Shown here piece after piece: positions 25,801 through 38,900 of a DNA stretch of 64,000 nt (position 1 is the first letter of the stretch; each line of letters begins with the position of its first letter). The notes under the pieces are model-generated. The model saw only the letters and a list, made by a program, of their open reading frames with translations. It was not told the DNA's origin and did no database searches. Source of the stretch: Rhea pennata. Taxonomy: Eukaryota; Chordata; Aves; Rheiformes; Rheidae. The position numbers and the translations under genes were made by a program. Location of the stretch: assembly GCF_028389875.1 (NCBI RefSeq), contig NC_084664.1, positions 135,625,466 through 135,689,465 of the forward strand, in the 5' to 3' direction.

Positions 25801-26924
25801 CCCATTTGCTCCTCTGCTTTCTTCAAGTTAGTCCACACCTGGCCACAGATTTTGAGTCTCCCTCATTCCGCAGCTGCAGTGTTTGTTTTGAAATACAGTA
25901 GAGCAGCGCCTGTTTTCAGGGCAATATGCAAGCCTTGATTTTCAAAAGTTTATTGGAAAAGAAAAAAAAAAAAAACATTTGACAAAAGTAGATTTGAGAC
26001 CAGTGGCCATCTCAGCTCATACAAATTCTGATGATCTGTCTTCAATATAACCAAGAAGAAATTAATTGAAGGAAACATACAGTTCAGTAGTGAATGGCAA
26101 GAATACTGAAAAGGAAAATCCTGTCTAAAATGTTTTCTCTGTCTAAAGCTGACTCTAGATGAATAAGAGAAGCCACAGTCCAGGTTTATCTCTATTCCTA
26201 GGTTTTGTCTCCCATGTTTGAGCTCTGTGCGACACCAAACATGACTTGAAAACAGCTACATTACTAACATGCTTCATGCTATTGCTTTTCAAACTATGTC
26301 TAAAATATTGTGGCAGGTTTAAAGGTTTCATTGCACCGTAAGAAAGGGCGTTGACTGTCATCACAAAAACCAACCTCAATAGCACGCCACACGTACCACT
26401 TGCACTACTGTACGGGGAAGTGCTTAAGTATGAACTACTGCCAAGTCAGTTGTACTATTGAGGTATTTTGTACTGTCCTCAGAGAAAACTAATAGCGCTT
26501 CAGAAGTTGTAAGGTGATAAGTGTTGTATAATTGATATCATTCAAGATATACTATTTATCATTCTGCAAAAACCAAGTATGTGCTCAGCTTGGCTTTCAC
26601 AGTTACAATGAAGGGGGAGGGAACAGCTAGAGCATCAGTCAGTCTTGCACACAAGCAAGATGGTAAGTAAAAATAGGATTACTAGAGGACAGAACTCTTT
26701 GAAATCAAAATACACTTTAATTTCTACTTCAATTAAAAAGTGCCCATTGCTATCTAATGTCTAATGACGAACTGAATGACAAAAGCAAGAGAAAAGCAAG
26801 GTCCTATAGTATACAGTGTATTTCTTAGCTTAATTAATGAAATGGCAAAAGATAGCACTGAAGGGATTTTTGAACTCCATCTGCACCAAAAGCCAGATAA
26901 TTTCTAGGCATTTAGTGAAAGGCT

Positions 26925-26959
<35 letters not shown>

Positions 26960-29900
26960 TGACTGTTTTGTAAGATAATACATGGGGGATGAATAATGTG
27001 TCCTGACTTCCAACGGCTGAGGAGTATTTCATAGTCAGTTCTGCTAAGCAATATGTTAGAAGGGGAAAATATGCTGAAATTACCTTTATCACTAGGACTG
27101 AAAGACAATCCTGAAGAAGATATCAGTACAGATCTGAAGTTTTACTTAGAAATTCATATGCTGTGGGTTTTTATTTTCAATTTAAAAACCGTCTTTCCAA
27201 TGTTTAATGTCAATTCCTAACCATACAAGTTTTTAGCAGGAATTCAGCTTAACCTTTTCCTTAAATTTTGTTCAGCAATAAAAGTAATCTTCAGGAGACA
27301 TTTTCATTCCTTTGGGAGGACATCTGCCATCCAAATCACGTTTGGTGTTCTCAGTCTTTCCTTTAAACTGAAAGGAAACACCAGTTTAGCCACTGGGTGA
27401 GTCAGGGGTGAAACCTTTGAAGTCTTTCTTGGCACTTGGGCAAATTGTGGGTGATCTGGAGATCATTTATGGCTCTGGGAATATTGTACACATCATACTA
27501 AGCCAAGGAACACACTGGGGAACTGATGAAATCCAGATTACACTGAAGGTGGTGGGAGTTTTGTCACTAATTTCAATATGGCTTGGAGGGGACCAATTTT
27601 AACACCAGGAGGAATATGACCAAGGTTTAAGAATAAAGGTAAAATGTAATAAAGTATTAATAGAATGCATGAGAATGATGAAAAGCGTATAAGAATAATG
27701 GAGAGGAAGAAGGATCCCATACACTGTTACAGACATCCTTAGTGTTAGATGGTTTTATAAGACCTAACTTAACTTAGTATGTCAAGTGCTGCAAGCTAGG
27801 ACTGCATGTAAGTGTGTCTTCAGCTTAGACTTACATGACAAAAATATTCTTGTCAGAATCATACACACAAAAAAATGCATTGTTTTAATAACCAGTAGGA
27901 TTTTTAATAAATATATCTGTAGAATGAGGTTTAAAACATAATTGTAAAACGTTACTTGCTGCTTGGTATGCTGAGGTAATGAAATAAAAGTTTCATCTGA
28001 TTGCCAGAGCACATTTGTTACAGTGACAACTACAAAGTACAATCCATCCACAAACCATTTGGTAACAGAATTGTCTGTATTTCTAGGTCTCTTATTTTCA
28101 TTCAATTTTCTAAAATAAAACTCACATGAGCAAAATAATTCTTTTGACCACTGTTGTAAGAAACTGTTTGCAACTAAAACCAGATTTTAAAATGCTCATG
28201 TTTTCTTCAGAGAAATGACCATAATCTGTTTGAATGAACACGCTCTCTGTCTCACAGACTGCACGAAAATTGAGTAGATATAGCAGCCACACAAAAATAT
28301 TAATTCCTGTACAGTGTCTGAAGCAACCAGTGGGGAATAATAGGTGAGGGGAGAGGAAGCTTGTGCAGAAGGATGCATTTTAAACAGCCACCCAAAGGAT
28401 GAACAAAAATCAGCTGCTGATTGTAACTGCAGGTCAAATAAAATTGCATGGAAAACTCTGCTGCGCGGCAGCATTTCTGCAGGAGGTCTAGGTTATTTCT
28501 AGCTGTACCATTATTTCTGGTGTTTTTAACGCAATTCCATTCTTCAAATATGTTAACATCTCTTTTACTTGTGCCTGGGCGAGTCTGGCATGATGTATGC
28601 ACCACCCTCATTTCTTTCAAATATCAGAAGCAAAGAATTTAAAGGAAATGGAGAAACTCACAGCAGTTGTACAGATGATTCAGTTTTTGGAGATCATAAT
28701 CACTGAAATCCATTCGCTGTCCAATTACATCCATGAAGTCTGGTATGTTCGTCACGATGGTTGGTTCAGTCCCATTCATGAATGCAGTTTTGCTGTAGTG
28801 CATCACAGAAGTATAGTCGTAGGGAACGTTTAGGGAATCTGATGTTTTATCATCATATTTATTGAAATTATGTTCTTTGCCTAAAAAGGAGAATTCTTTA
28901 TTGCCCAAGATGACCACTTCTTTACATACAGGGTTTAAATAACAGAGACCCATCAGACCCTTAAGCATATTTTTGTAAATATTTGCTTGTAATTACTTCA
29001 AAAAACTATTCTATTTTTAATTTAGATTTATTTAGCTTCTTCTTTCAGTCACTGTAACCTGACATGATTTCTAGTGGATGAAAGAAAGCTTTTTTGCTAT
29101 CCGAAATATTTCCCCCACAAAGCTACTCATAAGCTTTGATCAGCTTTTTCAAACAAAATAGATGAAACTTGCCTAGACTTCTTATCATTTGTGTTACTCT
29201 TCTCTGCTTTCAACTTCCTAACATACGTTATTAACATAGGTATGGATACTCAGGAGTGGACCTACTGTTTCGGTACTCTGGTTAATGCAGTTTGCAACGG
29301 CAGTTGCAAACCAGAGAGGCTGTGGAGTCTCCTTCACAGAGATATTCAAAACCCACCTGGATGCAATCCTGCCTAACGTGCTCTAGGTGACTCTGCTTGA
29401 GCAGGGCGGTTGGAGTAGCTGATCTCCAGAGGTCCCTTCCTACCTTACCGAGTCTGTGATTCTGTGTGAGTAATGCCTCTCTAGCTTGGTTTTCACACTG
29501 CCTGACAGACACAGAGGATCACAGCTAGCAAAAACACTCAGAAACCCTGTGCAGACTGTGATACTTGTGAGAAATAACCTAATATTTAAATTCAAAAGCT
29601 GCATTGCCCAAGTAATTGCTTGTGTGGTAGGGCAGCTCCCCTCTCTGCGTTGTGCTTGGAGGCTTGGGAGAAAGAGAAAGATCAACTCTTTCTTTGGAGA
29701 TTTTCCACAGGCTTTGGGTGCATTGGCTTTTTCAGGGTAGGATTTTTGTTTGTTTATTACTTTTGTTTTGTAAAAAGCTCCCACTGTAAAACTGCTTTTA
29801 GAGGATCTGTTTAAAGAAATGAAATTATTCTCCTCTGTTGTACAACATTTCATTCAGTGTACAACATTTAGCACAGTGGGGCTCAGATCTCCAAGTAGGC

Positions 29901-32900
29901 CTCTGGGAATGGCCATAATACAAGTAATAACAATAGCCACAGAAACAGAGGGCTTTCTGTCCCAAATAGATATCTCTAGATATTTAATTTATTGATACGC
30001 TTTGTTGTGAAAAATCAGTCAAGGTGAGAGAATATTCTAACTGTTGGAGTTTGGCTGAAACTGGCTGTGTAGCTACACCACGTGTAACAGCACGAAGGGA
30101 AAGCCGGACTCACCAGACTGAATTCTGTCCCACGCTATTGACACGTAGTCGTCCCGATCGGACCGTGACTGCTCGTGCCAGAACCCCAGAGCGTGCAGGA
30201 ACTCGTGCTGAATCGTCCCGATTCGGTCACAGTTGGCTCCGATTGAAAGCTGCTGCAGCCCCTGTTGGCGGTTTCCTACTGAGGACCAGCAACTAATATT
30301 GAAATATAATGAAAGGCAGATCTGTGAAACACGTACCACCTCCATGTGGACTCCAGAACCAGTGTATTCTAGAGGTACATTTCTGAGTGTTAAAGTTATG
30401 TTTTGCTACAGAGGGCACTTTTTCATTGATCTGTTCCTTACTGAATCTTTTCCTCTCGTGTTTAATGATGTTTTGATGAATAAGCAGTTGCACAGCTCTC
30501 GCTTTTAATGGGTTTTCTTTAGTACAAAAATGTTGACCTATTGGTGACAGAAAAAAATGATGAGGATTTTCATTGATATCCTGTTAAACATCAAAGACTA
30601 TGGGCACATGAATTAAGGTAATCAAATGACTGTAAATTAACTAATTCCTACTCTTCGACTGGGCCACAGTGGACCACTTTGATGCTATCTATCTCTAAGA
30701 TAAAAAAAGCATTAGCGTAAATTCACATCTCTGACACTGTGCCTCTCTATATTTTTTTGGACTTCTGTTTAGTGACTGTTTGAAAAAGACAAATTACTCT
30801 TTTGAGTGCCTGTATTTACTTCGTGGATGGTTGGCAGATCTGACGGTGCTTTCCGTAAGTTATTTTCTTTCTAAATATTCATGAGTTGTGCTAGAGCACT
30901 TGTTGACCACTCACTTGTAAGGAAATGGAAAACCACAGCTATGCTGGAAGTTTTTATTAAAGAGTAATGACATTCAGTGAGCTATCTGCACAAACCAATA
31001 AAATGGCACCCCACATCCACAACCTAGCAGGCACAGAGAGTTACATTTAAATTGATATTTTATGCAGTAAATAAATCAACACCTACCCAATGAAGTCTAT
31101 AAAATTAATCAGGCACAAAATATCCCATAGGATTTCCAATCCGATCACCCCAGAAGTTTAAAAAATAGCACACCAGGCACTTCAGAGCCCTGTAACTTAT
31201 TAGTGCAACAGTATTTCTCTTGCCACAAAGCCGCATGGGCCTTAACTATTGATTACTTATTAAAATCACAACATGTGGTCTGAAAGGGAACACATTTGGC
31301 ATCCATGATTTTACTGCTTTTCTTGAGCAAGGACTTGCATCAATTATTCAGCTCCTTCTGGTTGTGCAACCATGGAAAGAGTCTGTTAGAGTTCTGGGTC
31401 CACTTCATACCAAAGTCCTTTCATCTGGCTTCACAATTGTCACGTAGAGCACAGGACATCCACAGGGACATCCAGGCCACTTGACAAAATTAGCATCCAG
31501 ATGGTGAGGGGATGCAGCTTCCCCTTGCCCTCCATCTACCAAATGCTTACGACACCATCTTTCTTCAACTGCAGAAGAAGTAAAGGCATGTTCTGTGCGG
31601 CTCAGCACTGAGAAGAAACTGTGTAAGGGAGAAGATGACGCTGCAAAGCACTGGACACCTGGTTTTACACATTAGCAATGTCTTTAGGAGGGGGCAAAAG
31701 ACAGGAAAAGGGTTCCAGTTTTTCCAAGCACGTTAAGACTGTATCTCCTCAGATTCAATGTTTTCCACATTGGAAGTTGCTCTATCAGACCTTACAGAAG
31801 CAGGGAATAGTACCTGCTCTGGTAAACCTCACTAGCCTTCCTTTTGGAAGACACTTTGTGAGCATATATTAACATACACAGCCATCTGTTATTTCAGGTA
31901 CTTTTTCCTGCAAGTAAATAACTCCCCACAGTGTCAGAGCACAAACATTTCGATCTGCTAGCTTGCAGCTGGTTAGCCAGAGGTCTAGTTTTCCTGCTCT
32001 TCATGCGAGGAGGAGCGAGAAACGGCGCACTCATTGCAATTTCCCAAACAGGTCCACGTGCTTTGCAGGCCCCCGCCACATCTTGCCGTTTCTGTAACCT
32101 GAATCATCCCTCATATATATTGCTTAGCCCACAGGCTGGAGTCCAGGAAAGGTCTTTAAATAGATCTGGGGTTTAACCTCTGCTGCAAACGCGCAGAGCT
32201 GAAGAGAAGGCTGAAGCGAAAGGCTGAGCGCAATGGTGGGTGAACAGAATTTCTGACCCTCTGGTTACCGAGGAAAGACCCATTCTCTCACCACTAACAA
32301 GCGCGGAAGACTGACAGTCCGTACGGTGCTTGAGAACCTCACACAACCTCTACTTGTCTGGCATCAGACACTCATATATCTGTAAACACTATACAGGCCG
32401 TAGCCGAGGCTTGGCATACGTTAGATAAACAATGTGGACAGGAAAAGAGCTGATGACACCGTATATGTGTATCAGGGCCTGCACCCCTACTTTTGCACGG
32501 GGCAGTCAACACAACAAAACAGCAGCTGGTTTCTTTTGTGGTTGACTTCTTATGTATTCAAAAGAAAGACCTGGACAAGGACCTTATGACCAACTGCAAG
32601 TCTTTGACATGGAGTTTACCCCCCTGCCAGTATATGTTTTATAGATGCTGACAAAGAGGATTTATTGACCTTTTGTTGGTGTGATAAGACTTTATGAATC
32701 TGGCTGGTGTCTCCGGGAACTTTGTGCTTTTGCATGCACTGTACTGTGTGGACTGGGATTTTTTTAGACTGCTGTTGTGGGAGACTCAGTTGAAACAACA
32801 ACAACAACAACAAAACGGGCAGGTCAGAGTGGAACCTGGCTGGTTAACCTCAGTTCACTTTGTCACGTTATAGCAGAACGCAGGAACGGAGGGGAGCAAA

Positions 32901-35900
32901 AGGCCAGTAGCATGGTGTCAGCTCTGACAATTCCTTCGTCCAGTCCCCAAAGAACCCACCGAAAACGGCCAGCCACTTTGGGGAGACTGTGGAGAGTAGC
33001 CCATCTTCTAAAAAGTGCCGCTGACCATTAACAGTCCTACTGATCTGTCAGCTAGGCCATAGAAACATCTCAGCGCAAGCAGCGTGCTGGGCAGTGAAGG
33101 CAAGGCGCTACCCGGCTGGAGCGACCTGCGCTCTCCATCACCGTGACCCCTCTCTTCTGAGAGGGGCGCAAAACGAAACATCGTGCAGAGGCCTCTCAAT
33201 TAGCGCAGGCTGCAGGTTGTGGTTGTTTCTCGGGTACCATTTCTAGTAAATTCAGTGGATACTTCCCTGAGACTATGGACTCCAGAAGTTAGCCCCGGAT
33301 GAGCTTTCCCTTCAGCCCAGAGAGCCAGAGGAGTCATTAGCCCAGGAGATGCAGTGCTCTGTTAGTCTCCACATTCACAGCTTCAGGGCTGCGCTGCAAT
33401 GCCACGCACACATCTCGAAGAGCAGAACATGCGAAGAGCTAGAGACTGAAGAAGTTCTGAAGCAATTATCTGCCACAAATACCTCAGGGCAAGGCTAAAG
33501 AGGAAGGGAAACATTTCTATTATCTGAACATCATCTTCCATTTACAGATGGAAGCAGCCCTGCTTGTAGGAGGAAATGATTTTCTGAAAGTAAATGTCCT
33601 TACCAGGCCATCAAGATTACCACGATCTCCTTTTCTAACATGAAAGAAATAGTTCAGCTTAGAGTGGAGATTATATTTGTTCTTGATGCACTGTTTTGAC
33701 AGAAATGGTCCTAGAGAGGGAAGCAGCTAGTGCAATTTTGACTTCATTACTTAGATGTTATTTTGTAAAACTTCAGGTGCAATAACATAACAAGTCATCA
33801 AAAGAGGTAAACAAACTGAACCCCCATAAAATGTCTCAGTGCTTTGCAGCATTTAGAAATATTATTATGTCTCAGTGCTGATGTGACATTGTTTAAATGC
33901 AATTCTATTTGTTATAGTTAAACAAGTTCAGTGTCCTCAGATAAAACTACTACATTCTTGCTATCAGAAATTATTTTCCGAAAAAAAAGGTATATTTAGA
34001 ATGACCATGTGAAAGTGACATTCCATATAGCCAAAGGTCAGGGAGAAAAGTAATTGGTTTCAGATATTTTTACTATGCTGAGAAAATTAACTCTTTAAGG
34101 ACTTTATTACATCTTGTATTCAAAAACAAATATCAGCAAATAGTAGTTAATTACTACTAAGATAATACCTGATTTGAAATCTACTACAATTCCCAGTTTA
34201 AAAAAAGAAATGGAAAAATAGACACATCAAAATGTAAAATTATAACCAGACCCATGGGTTTAAGAACAAATAATAGCCATGAAAATAGCCTGTAGCCAAA
34301 CAAGATTAGAGCTATTTTACATTACTCCTCTTACCCACTTCCTTTGAACACAGATATATAATTCTTTTCTCCTTCCCAAGGTTTGAAGTCAATACAGGTT
34401 TTCAGTCGATACTGCTCAAATGCCTTGAGGATGAGCCCCTTAGCATTCATTTCTGCAAAGCAAACAGTGTTCATGTCAGTACTGAGCCGATAAGTTTGTG
34501 TTATTACCACTATGGAGCAAGTCCTAAGGGTAGGTCTTGCCCCAGCAATCTTTAATTAAAATAAATAGTGCTAGATTAAGACTTGGGTAGGTACCTAAAA
34601 ATCATAAATCAGGCTGCTGTGATATTCTATAATTCTCTTGTTTTGTTTCAATGTTTTGGTACTTATGTATAAAATATGACTTTTCTGAGCACATAATACA
34701 GGGTAGTGCATGAGTCTGTCTTCTGCAAATGCTCTCATTTACTTTATTGAGATTTGTCTGAGCAACCACTAAATAAACACTGAATGAAGATACCAGATTT
34801 CACCTAGTGCAACTTGCAGGTCACAGATCTCTTAGGGGAACTCTTCCAGCCTTGAACTGCTAATTCTTTGGCTGCATCCTCTGAGATATTAGCTTATTTT
34901 CAACCCCTGCAAAGGTTTAGCTCTTAGTCCCATCCGAATCCAGTAACAGCAGGGTAAGAGGCATCTGTGAAGGGCGAGACGTCAGCGCTGATGCCAAGAT
35001 GATGCACCCTGCTTTTGCATACCCAGAGCTAATCCTCTGTGCAAAACGCCCTGCTGTAGACGTAGAGCATAGCAGTGGGGAGAGGAAAGGATGCCATCCT
35101 GTTTCAGGATTTTACAAATCTGTGTTTAAAACTTCGATCAAAATGACGTACAGGCGTTGTAAAGGGCAAATACCATACCCAGGCTGTCTTCGAGGACATA
35201 GGGAATAGTGTGGGGCCACCGATACTCGTCGCCAATGATGGAGTTTCGTTCCTGTATCCAAAAAAGAAAATAAGTATGCAGGCCTTAGTAGAAAGTGATT
35301 TGGGATCAGGGAGTAAAATATCTTATCAGCTCTAACCTGCAAAGCATGCCTTGTGTCTCTTACGAATCCATATAACACATAAAACAAACCAAAGAGTGTG
35401 AAAACTCCAGCAGATCACCCAGAGATCTAAGGTTTCAAATGCCTTTGCTCCCTACTACCAGAGCTTCCGATTTCTGCTGCACTTTCTCCATATAAATTAC
35501 CTAAATTTTGATGGGTGGGTGAGGAGAGTTTCAGTTTCTGCAGGAAGCATTAAAATCTAAAGTGTTAAGAAGCGCACAGACATGAATAACTTTGCAACTT
35601 TTTGTACAAGCAAAGGTCTGTTCCTGTGTCCTTAACAAGTGCTTTCCTTGCCATTGATAAGTCCAAGCAGAAGCAGTTCACCAAAAGGGAGCCTGAACCA
35701 CTATTGACTTTCAGAGGAACAAGATGAAACTTTTTTGGATTGCCACTAGAAATCGTCGAGATACCATTTGTTATATAAATATTTTATTTTACTTTATTGA
35801 GTGGATAGGGTTACTGGACAGGTGCTTTAAAATGTGGTATAATTTACAGATTTAATTTTCCTTTGGCTTTCATGAATGTACGTACATAACAAGTTTTTGC

Positions 35901-38900
35901 AGCACTCTTCTGTAAATTTAATTGGCTGATAATAAATATTGTTCAGATATATTAAGAAACTTCTGTAGAAACCTGTCTAGATGTGATCAGTGTTGCTGAA
36001 CCTCTTGCAAGTACAAACATAAAAGCCACAGCAAAGGAAACAAGAAGCTAATAATAATGAACTAATGGCTGAGCTGATCTTACTCTGGATAATGTTTCTG
36101 CAAATGTACCCGACTCCTTCATTGTCTACAGCATTTTGTAGAAATCCATCCCCAGCCATTTTCAGTTTATTGTTACCTAAACCATATTTATTGTTAATAC
36201 AAGCAGGCTGCATTAATCGTTTTCGTGCCAGTAAGACCTAATATTGCATAAGCCATTGACACAGTTTTGGTTTTATATTTCGTATTCGCACTCACCCTAT
36301 CAAGCTTGATATCTCCCTCAAAAAGGTTCAGTCCTAAAGCTAAAGGGAAGAGGAGATTAACATTCAGTTATTGTATTGATCTGTGGCTACTGTACTGAAA
36401 ATCAAGCAACTCTTAAAAGAAAAACTGAATTTAGAAAAAAGAGAACCTTCATTGATGTCAAAAATGTCTTGATCAATTCCTCCATCCAAGTCTATTTCTG
36501 AAAAAGACAAGTGAGGCAGGACATGAGCCCTTGCTGTTATCTTTATGAAGTGTGAAAATTAATGCAATAACAATAACAGTAATTATAAATCTGTGTCTGT
36601 CCGACGTTTCTGAGCAGCTGTTCGTGCTGCCTGCCTCCCTTGCGCGCAAATAAAACTCCAAACTGAACTCACCAGTTGTCTCCGGAGCGGGCTGGCGCGG
36701 GGGGAAGAAAGAAAAAGATATTATTAGAATATACATGATGAAATGTGTCTAACATGACTCTCTTAATGGTACTAGAGATGCATTTTATGCTCAGCTAACA
36801 GCGTTTAGTGCGCTGCGTTGTACTGCAGTGACTGGGCCCGCTGTTTTCTCAATTCACTGGAAATCTTTATTTGCTTACATGTCCATTTTGTGTCCTCCCA
36901 CTTCAGGTTGCCTCGGTTCGGTATGCACTGCTAAAAAGCAAATCACCTGCTACTGCTTCTGCAAAGCTTTTACAGTTGTTTTTCTCTCCTGTCTCAGAAA
37001 CTGCTGAGCACTCTTTCACTAACGGGGAAAAAGAGCCTACTATTTCCATGAAATCAAATATTGCTACTAGTCAGCTGCCATACAGAACTTTTCTCCTGCT
37101 GGTTGCTGGGCACTCTATGAAAGTTAAGCATTTCTGTGCTGAACCTGAGGACGGAGAGCCTAGCGCAGCGCTGCGCAGGGAGGCTTGGAAGGACGCGATG
37201 CAGAGCCCAGGTCTCCTCAGACCCTAGTCGGTGCTTTGTCTGGGCTCCATCCACCTGAACGGCACCGACGTAAAGATTGCTTCTGCAAGGTGCAAAAACC
37301 AGGTCTAGATTGGAGCAATACCTTAATGAAATGCACATAGCAGTTTCCCTTGACTTAACATGCACATAAAATATAATCTGATTTCTTTATTAGGCTGGAT
37401 ACTTTACATAACACTAAGCAACTATATCTCATGTAGTGAGTAAAATTGTAAACCACCTTTTTTTTTCCTGTTTCTCATCAGAAGTCTTATTTTCCTGAAT
37501 TTGAAAAGAAGCTTACAAACTGAAGATTTTAAAAGAAAAAGTCCTCAAATTTTAAGCTCTAACAATACAGAGTGTAGATAAACCAAATAGTAAGATACAG
37601 CAGCAATTCTGCAAAGTAGGATGGAACTTTTCATTTTATTTTTACTATAGGGTTTTTTCTCTCCTGGATTGTTTTTCTTTTTCTGTATAAATAATTTCTT
37701 GTTTCTCCTACATGCAGTTTTATATGCAATATTTCCAAGACCTTTTTTTTAAACCATGTGAACCGCATGCAATGGCCGTTAGAAGCAATGAACATTAGAA
37801 GATCAGCATATTCAAAAACTTCAAAAATAGAGTCCATGCAGTCCACAACAATATTAATTTTGGTCAATTCTACCATCTGTATAATGGATAAGAAAGCAGT
37901 GTGGCCAAAAACTTCAATAAAGATTAAAATGCATATGTTCTTCTAGACTTGAATTTTGGCACGTAATTATGGAAATAATTTTGAGGTGAAACATAAGAGA
38001 CTAAAAGTGATGAGATGTGTCTGAAATTTTATTGTTGTTAAAAATATGGATTCTTATCAAAACTTAATCCATTTGCATTAAAAAATAATTTCAATTAAAT
38101 TTCTTCATCTGGAATAGGTTCAGAAAGAAAGGTCTGAAACTGTCAGATGTCTTACTTTGTCTTTTTTAATGAAAGATTGTGTTTTCAATCTGACATGCCT
38201 GTGTTGTAAAAAAGTCAGCAAAAGACAGTAAAAATATTGCAAATTTTAAAGGTCAAAATTTCATTTTAACATTCTGATTCACTTGAACTAAAATTAAAAT
38301 CATTGCGTTACATTTTTTCCTCAGATTTTGGTCATTTGTTCTAATTGCCTAAGAGAGGGGGAAATACTCTTTGCCCAACCAAGTAGAGGCTATAATCTAT
38401 AGTTTTAACATAGTTAATGCCTGATTGGTATGAGTTGGTATAATCAAATGCTTCATATCTTTATACTATACAAAAACACACAGTTTTTAATCACGTTCTT
38501 CTTTGGCCTTTTAATTCTCTTAATGAAATCTACCATGAAGTTACTGTTCCAGCGTATAGGAAGGATTTTGGCCTTTCAATTTCAGTTACAGAAGAGCATT
38601 GAGCAGAATCCATCTCTTGACCCAATCTCTCCTAAAACAATCGTGTTATTAGAGAGTCAGTACTTCATAGTTCTGGGTTGCTTCAGATTTTGATAGATTT
38701 CAAGATACCCAACTCTTAAAAACCCAGTGTTATTTTAGAAAAACCATTGAGTCCATTGAAAAATTATTTCTAAAAGTATGCAAATGGGACATGACAAATG
38801 CGAAAGTACTGATTTTGATCTCACATTTCACTGAGTTAACTGGTGTTACCGAGGTTTACATTGATGCATAAGAAATAAGAATGGGGACTTTAAAATTAAA

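Noticed and set aside
29440-29853. 137-codon minus-strand frame
   Set aside because: It begins outside and runs into the antisense of a CR1 3' fragment; no domain is recognised.
36871-37227. 118-codon plus-strand frame in MEP1B intron 1
   Set aside because: Antisense to the gene, low complexity in places, no family match and no exon signals.
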